A DNA stretch of 18,201 nt, from the NCBI GenBank assembly GCA_028279155.1, contig JANQST010000425.1, forward strand, positions 1 to 18,201, written 5' to 3'. Made by a program: the position numbers and the translations under genes. The notes under the pieces are model-generated. The model worked only from the letters and a program-made list of their open reading frames with translations, was not told where the DNA came from and made no database searches. The DNA comes from Cyclobacteriaceae bacterium (GTDB lineage Bacteria; Bacteroidota; Bacteroidia; Cytophagales; Cyclobacteriaceae). Shown one piece after another: positions 14,692-18,201 of this stretch (the first letter of the stretch is position 1; each line of letters begins with the position of its first letter).

Positions 14692-15720
14692 TTAGTCAAT
14701 GAAACTCTTTAATTCCCAAAGCATACCGGTTGGCATCTTCCATTTAATCAAATAAGGTGCTTCATCTATAATCCACCGTTCCGTTCCAGTTGAATACTCC
14801 AGTTTCCAGGCATTGTACTTTTTATCAAGTGACTCAATGTAGATTTCTTCTTTACCTTTTATCAAAACTTTAGCCCAACTGATTTCATCAAATCCGGAAA
14901 CCGGAAACTGAACAGTCATTCCTTCTTTTATTTCCATTGCTAACAAAGATTGAATTCCTGCTCCATTGATGAATTGCTGGTAGTCAATGGTCTTTTGCTC
15001 GCTGATTTTACCTGTGTTGATATCGATTGTATACCTCGTTGATTCAGTACCATTCACAACTGATGTTATTTCGTCCGTTTGACTAATCGCGTTGCGAGCC
15101 CAGAGGAGCCGATGGTCTTCTTTTGAGAAAATGCCAACATCTGCGAATGGTTTATTTCCCATGGATTCGTATCGTATGATTGAACCTCCATGGTAAGCCG
15201 ATTGTCCGTTGAATACCGCATGCCTGAGACTGGTAGTGGCAGTACCAATTTTTCTATCTTTAATAATAAGGTCCCATTCTGCTGTGAAGGGAGCTATCAC
15301 TTTTGAATAATCGATTCTATTGTCTCCTACGGAAATCTTGTCATAATTCAATTTTGGGGGAGCTTCTGTTCTCTCTGCTTCAATCACATCACCTCCCTGG
15401 TAGAATTTGAATTTATCGACCTTGCCGTTTATGGAGATGAACTCAAGTTGTGCTTGAATTTCTTTCGCCTGGAAAGCATTGTCAGATCCGGGGATTAACT
15501 GGATTTTCCCCATACCCGCAACATCTGCGTAGAGCTGTTCCTGCTCAAGTATAATTTCAAGGCGAAAAGCCATATCGTTTAATTTGTAGTGGCCTGTATA
15601 AGATTTTAATAGCCCCTTGCTGACCTTGACAACTTTCGAAGTATCTTGGATTGGTAAATCCTGTGCATGGTTAAGTTGGAGAATCCAAAAGGACAGCGCA
15701 ATGAGTATCGTTTTCTTCAT
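14692..15720 (-). CDS. Secreted two-domain protein, DUF3471-like plus DUF3108-like
   Basis: The 342-residue product starts MKKTILIALSFWILQLNHAQ, a signal peptide. The longer in-frame start at 15765 would place 15 extra residues before it. Residues ~32-118 resemble DUF3471, the small beta domain usually attached to beta-lactamase-family proteins: KSYTGHYKLNDMAFRLEI, LYADVAGMGKIQLIPGSDNAF. Residues ~126-342 resemble DUF3108, a beta-rich domain of exported proteins: FTAEWDLIIKDRKIGTATTS, EGMTVQFPVSGFDEISWAKV. Neither domain has a known reaction. DUF3471 without an attached hydrolase is notable, since a beta-lactamase-family protein is encoded elsewhere in this window (3574-4737). The gene follows a LytTR regulator by 107 nt, a region carrying GTTGACCAT and CAATTGTTA. 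Confidence 0.8.
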   Translation of the reverse strand: MKKTILIALSFWILQLNHAQDLPIQDTSKVVKVSKGLLKSYTGHYKLNDMAFRLEIILEQEQLYADVAGMGKIQLIPGSDNAFQAKEIQAQLEFISINGKVDKFKFYQGGDVIEAERTEAPPKLNYDKISVGDNRIDYSKVIAPFTAEWDLIIKDRKIGTATTSLRHAVFNGQSAYHGGSIIRYESMGNKPFADVGIFSKEDHRLLWARNAISQTDEITSVVNGTESTRYTIDINTGKISEQKTIDYQQFINGAGIQSLLAMEIKEGMTVQFPVSGFDEISWAKVLIKGKEEIYIESLDKKYNAWKLEYSTGTERWIIDEAPYLIKWKMPTGMLWELKSFID

Positions 15721-15827
15721 GATCATTGAGTAATTGATTTGACGCAATTTTTCGTTTGAAATCATGAAAAGTTGACCATCTCAATTGTTATGTGGCCAAT
15801 GGCTGGAGAATTGCTGTGAATGGGGGT
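15721..15827. promoter_or_regulatory. Leader of the DUF3108-like gene with two shared motifs
   Basis: This gap lies between the stop of a LytTR gene and the start of the secreted gene. It contains GTTGACCAT (15771-15779) and CAATTGTTA (15782-15790) side by side. The first also occurs at 2149-2157 (inverted) and 11623-11631. The second also occurs at 16712-16720, upstream of fdhD. A promoter for the secreted gene is expected here. Confidence 0.4.
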
Positions 15828-16619
15828 CTAATTCAGCTGCATGGCCAGCAAAGCTTTGGCCTCTTTCCTTCTCCTACTCAAAGGAAGTACAGTGGAGTCC
15901 TTCATTACAAGGTTGATTTCACCTGTTTGTGTTCTCGTAATTTCTGAGATAAAGAATCTGTTAACAAGTGCAGAGCGATGGACACGTAGGAAGAATTCGG
16001 GATTGAGTTTTTTCTCAAGATTGTTCATGCTTTCCCGTGTGATTACCTTTTTATCACCAACGATTACCTTCACATAATTATCCGCGCTCAACAAATATTG
16101 GATTTCATCCATTTTCAATAAATGAGTCCTGCCTTGATCTTTAATTGCCAATGTCGATTCACCGGAATATTCCGTTTTCATGAAGCGATCATATCCTTCA
16201 GAGAAAATAACAGCTATCCAGTAAAATATGAGACCAGCATTGAGGTAGTTAAGCAATACATCTTGATAGAGAAGTAGGAAGGAATAATCTTGCCAAATTG
16301 GGTTTACAATGTAATAGACCAAACTAAACATCAAACTATGAATCAAGGCGAAAACAAGGCTGGAAAGAGTATGAATGACAAAGACTCTTCCAAGGTTTCG
16401 TCGATCAAAAGAATGACGTTTATGAAATAGGTAGATAGCAGGACTTATGAAAATAAAAATGGTATAGCCAAGAAACAAAATGATCAGTTCATCAACTCCG
16501 AGCGTTCTGCCTGTTATTTCGGTCCAGGTATAACGTTGAAATAGTTGCAAGCAAACAATTGCCGCAACTACAATAAATGTAATTCCAACCTTTATCAAAA
16601 GTGTCTTTCTAATTCTCAT
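15828..16619 (-). CDS. Membrane-anchored LytTR-family transcriptional regulator
   Basis: The 263-residue protein has about four transmembrane helices (8-26, 45-65, 80-104 and 122-141) and a C-terminal LytTR domain (about 157-260): EIQYLLSADNYVKVIVGDKKVITRESMNNLEKKLNPEFFLRVHRSALVNRFFISEI, then DSTVLPLSRRRKEAKAL. There is no receiver domain, so it is a one-component regulator anchored in the inner membrane. It diverges from fdhD across a 127-nt region rich in palindromes and precedes the secreted DUF3108-like gene on the same strand. Control of that gene is plausible from position alone. The start at 16619 has no competing alternative. Confidence 0.9.
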   Translation of the reverse strand: MRIRKTLLIKVGITFIVVAAIVCLQLFQRYTWTEITGRTLGVDELIILFLGYTIFIFISPAIYLFHKRHSFDRRNLGRVFVIHTLSSLVFALIHSLMFSLVYYIVNPIWQDYSFLLLYQDVLLNYLNAGLIFYWIAVIFSEGYDRFMKTEYSGESTLAIKDQGRTHLLKMDEIQYLLSADNYVKVIVGDKKVITRESMNNLEKKLNPEFFLRVHRSALVNRFFISEITRTQTGEINLVMKDSTVLPLSRRRKEAKALLAMQLN

Positions 16620-16746
16620 TTCTAGTATGCTTCGGAAAGGTACCTAATAGCTTCAAATTTGATACGTTTCTTTAGATGGCAGCAACGAAATATTAGATGC
16701 TTTCATAAAAACAATTGTTACTGGTATTTCCCATAATTTTATCCTT
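16620..16746. promoter_or_regulatory. Divergent promoter region with three palindromes
   Basis: Between the LytTR gene and fdhD lie AGGTACCT (16638-16645), TCAAATTTGA (16653-16662) and AACAATTGTT (16710-16719), all perfect. CAATTGTTA (16712-16720) recurs at 15782-15790. These are candidate operator sites. No clear promoter pair was seen. Confidence 0.4.
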
Positions 16747-17592
16747 ATGTCAAGTGTTCAAAATGTAGAGATTCTGAAAGTAGGGAGAGAGTCTTCGAAA
16801 TCTACCCCGGATTTAATCGTTACCGAAGAGCCGCTAGAAATCCGGTTGGGGTATGGTCCGGAGGAGGCAAGAGATCAAATGACCCTTGCTGTTACAATGC
16901 GGACGCCCACTCACGATGAAGAGCTGTGCCTTGGATTTTTGTTTAGCGAGGGAATCATCAACTCAATGAATGATGTGTTGAGTGTTAAGTATTGTGATGA
17001 CTTAGGAACAGTGGAGAATCACGAAAATGTGATGCGTGTTGAACTGTCACCGGCCATAAATCTTGATCCTGATCAGTTCAATCGAAATTTTTACACGACC
17101 TCAAGTTGTGGTGTTTGTGGTAAGGCTGCAATTGAAGCAATCAATGTAACGTGTGAGCCGTTACCGCAGGATTCAATCCAGGTTGATCAAAATTTGATTT
17201 TCGAATTGCCCCAAAAACTACGAGAGGCACAAGAGGTATTTAAGCATACAGGGGGACTTCACGCTTCAGCTGTTTTTGATCTGGAAGGAAATTTAATCGC
17301 ACACCGTGAGGATGTTGGACGACACAACGCGCTAGATAAACTCATTGGACATTCACTCGTTACAAATGAAGATCAATTGAAATCCTCCATTCTCTTGTTA
17401 AGCGGGAGAATCAGCTTTGAATTGGTCCAAAAAGCAGTGCGAGCACAGATTCCTGTTATTGCTGCTGTTGGAGCACCATCTAGCCTTGCAGTAGACATGG
17501 CAAAAGACTTTGGTATTACGCTTATAGGGTTTCTGGGTGAGAAAAAATTTAATATCTACAACGCTGAACAACGAATTCTCAATCAGTCTTGA
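16747..17592 (+). CDS. fdhD: Formate dehydrogenase accessory sulfurtransferase FdhD
   Basis: The 281-residue protein matches FdhD over its whole length. It has the TEEPLEIRL opening, the conserved C121-G-V-C124 (TSSCGVCGKAAIEAI) that carries sulfur, GGLHASAVFDLEGNLIAHREDVGRHNALDK near residue 175, and SGRISFELVQKA plus GAPSSLAVDMA near the C-terminus. FdhD receives sulfur from a cysteine desulfurase (IscS) and transfers it to the molybdenum or tungsten bis-pterin cofactor, which activates formate dehydrogenase. It precedes a formate dehydrogenase beta-subunit gene on the same strand with a 119-nt gap, consistent with a formate dehydrogenase cluster. The start at 16747 places the family N-terminus correctly. 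Confidence 0.95.
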   Translation: MSSVQNVEILKVGRESSKSTPDLIVTEEPLEIRLGYGPEEARDQMTLAVTMRTPTHDEELCLGFLFSEGIINSMNDVLSVKYCDDLGTVENHENVMRVELSPAINLDPDQFNRNFYTTSSCGVCGKAAIEAINVTCEPLPQDSIQVDQNLIFELPQKLREAQEVFKHTGGLHASAVFDLEGNLIAHREDVGRHNALDKLIGHSLVTNEDQLKSSILLLSGRISFELVQKAVRAQIPVIAAVGAPSSLAVDMAKDFGITLIGFLGEKKFNIYNAEQRILNQS

Positions 17593-17617
17593 TTCTCGTT
17601 TGTCCGCTGATCATCTA

Positions 17618-17648
17618 ATCCTTGCTCTAATGCCTTAAAATCAAGGAT
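17618..17648. promoter_or_regulatory. 7-bp inverted repeat between fdhD and the formate dehydrogenase gene
   Basis: ATCCTTG (17618-17624) and CAAGGAT (17642-17648) are perfect inverted repeats with a 17-nt spacer, 26-56 nt after the fdhD stop. No U-tract follows, so it is more likely an operator or mRNA-end hairpin than a strong terminator. Confidence 0.3.
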
Positions 17649-17711
17649 AATTGTGGATAAATTGCTTACTTTAATACTTAAAGAGTGCTTTTTTGAAACG
17701 AATAAAATTAT

Positions 17712-18201
17712 ATGTCAGATAATCTGAGCTCATTATCGGGAAGAAAGGGGTTGGAAAACAACCTGTTTGAGCGATTGGTTGAAAAATCAAAAGTTGAGGG
17801 AACCCCTCATGATGAATCCCTGCGAGCCCTGGCGCACGAATATTTGATGGGTGAGGCCATAACATATGGAACAGCTTCATTTTATGATTTTCTGAAAAAA
17901 GAACACGAAGGTGTAAAGGCACACGTGTGTAATGGAAGTGCTTGCCTCGTTGCAGGTACTCAGGATGATGTGAAGTCAAAACTTTCCGGCAAATTCAAAG
18001 CTGAGGAAATCGGGCATATGTGCTGTTTGGGAAGGTGCCATGAAAACAGCGCGTTTAATATCAATGGCAACAACTACTCCGGTGATTCCATCAATCAATT
18101 GGATCAGATTATTGACGATGGCTCTGTGCTTTTAGATAAATACCAGGTAGGTAGCAATCTTGATAGACCTGTTTTGACAGGAAAACCAATGTCTGCATCT
18201 G
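17712..18201 (+). CDS. NAD-dependent formate dehydrogenase beta subunit, NuoE/NuoF-like N-terminus (partial)
   Basis: From an ATG at 17712 the frame is open for 163 codons to the window edge, so the C-terminus is missing. The N-terminal helical part (residues ~15-65) and the following thioredoxin-like [2Fe-2S] domain match NuoE. The cluster ligands are C73-x4-C78 (HVCNGSACLVAG) and C105-x3-C109 (MCCLGRCHENSA). Proteins that fuse this domain to a NuoF-like flavoprotein act as the diaphorase (beta) subunit of NAD-dependent formate dehydrogenases. They pass electrons from formate oxidation to NAD+. The adjacent fdhD supports that identity over complex I or a hydrogenase, but the fused NuoF part and the catalytic alpha subunit would lie beyond the window. 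The protein name is therefore inferred from context. Confidence 0.8.
   Translation, partial: MSDNLSSLSGRKGLENNLFERLVEKSKVEGTPHDESLRALAHEYLMGEAITYGTASFYDFLKKEHEGVKAHVCNGSACLVAGTQDDVKSKLSGKFKAEEIGHMCCLGRCHENSAFNINGNNYSGDSINQLDQIIDDGSVLLDKYQVGSNLDRPVLTGKPMSAS

Noticed and set aside
1..18201. CRISPR array, tRNA, rRNA, transposase, phage or toxin-antitoxin genes
   Set aside because: No regularly spaced repeats, no cloverleaf candidates and no such proteins were seen on reading the window.

Overview
The window reads as chromosomal DNA of a free-living member of the Bacteroidota, most likely the Cytophagales. This is inferred from several signs: a low-to-moderate G+C content, AT-rich leaders with little Shine-Dalgarno sequence, many signal-peptide or lipoprotein products, PD40/TolB-like propellers, a TlpA-type thioredoxin with an extra N-terminal domain, and membrane-embedded AraC and LytTR regulators, which are common in that phylum. 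No tRNA, rRNA, CRISPR array, transposase or phage gene was seen. The first and last genes run off the window edges.

Layout. 1-550 (-) is the 5' part of a conserved secreted protein. 748-2061 (-) is a secreted protein with a predicted beta-rich C-terminus. 2295-3513 (+) is a tight pair: a small four-helix membrane protein and a secreted TolB-like propeller. This pair converges on a serine beta-lactamase-family hydrolase (3574-4737, -). A 432-base gap (4738-5169) holds a nested inverted/direct repeat. 5170-9239 (-) is a probable four-gene transcription unit, read from right to left: M28 peptidase with PDZ lipoprotein, TPR-like/SMP-30-like propeller protein, YCII/DGPF protein, 7TM-AraC regulator. 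A TolB-like lipoprotein (9283-10368, +) diverges from the peptidase. It meets a LolA-like/TlpA thiol-disulfide protein (10421-11560, -) tail to tail across a hairpin terminator. A second 7TM-AraC regulator (11662-12765, +) diverges from the TlpA gene. 12769-16619 (-) holds, right to left: a membrane LytTR regulator, a secreted DUF3471-like/DUF3108-like protein, a Tat-like ankyrin protein, a second membrane LytTR regulator and a small NTF2-like secreted protein. Finally fdhD (16747-17592, +) precedes the start of a NuoE/NuoF-type formate dehydrogenase beta subunit (17712 onward, +).

How the genes may work together. Most products are exported or membrane-bound, and four are membrane-anchored DNA-binding regulators (two AraC, two LytTR) placed beside genes for secreted proteins. 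The simplest reading is a set of small, locally regulated envelope or peptide-handling modules. The fdhD/formate dehydrogenase locus at the right edge is a separate metabolic module. No single undescribed system is proven by the sequence. The most unusual signals are the density of membrane regulators, repeated short motifs in several intergenic regions, and the nested repeat at 4817-4874.
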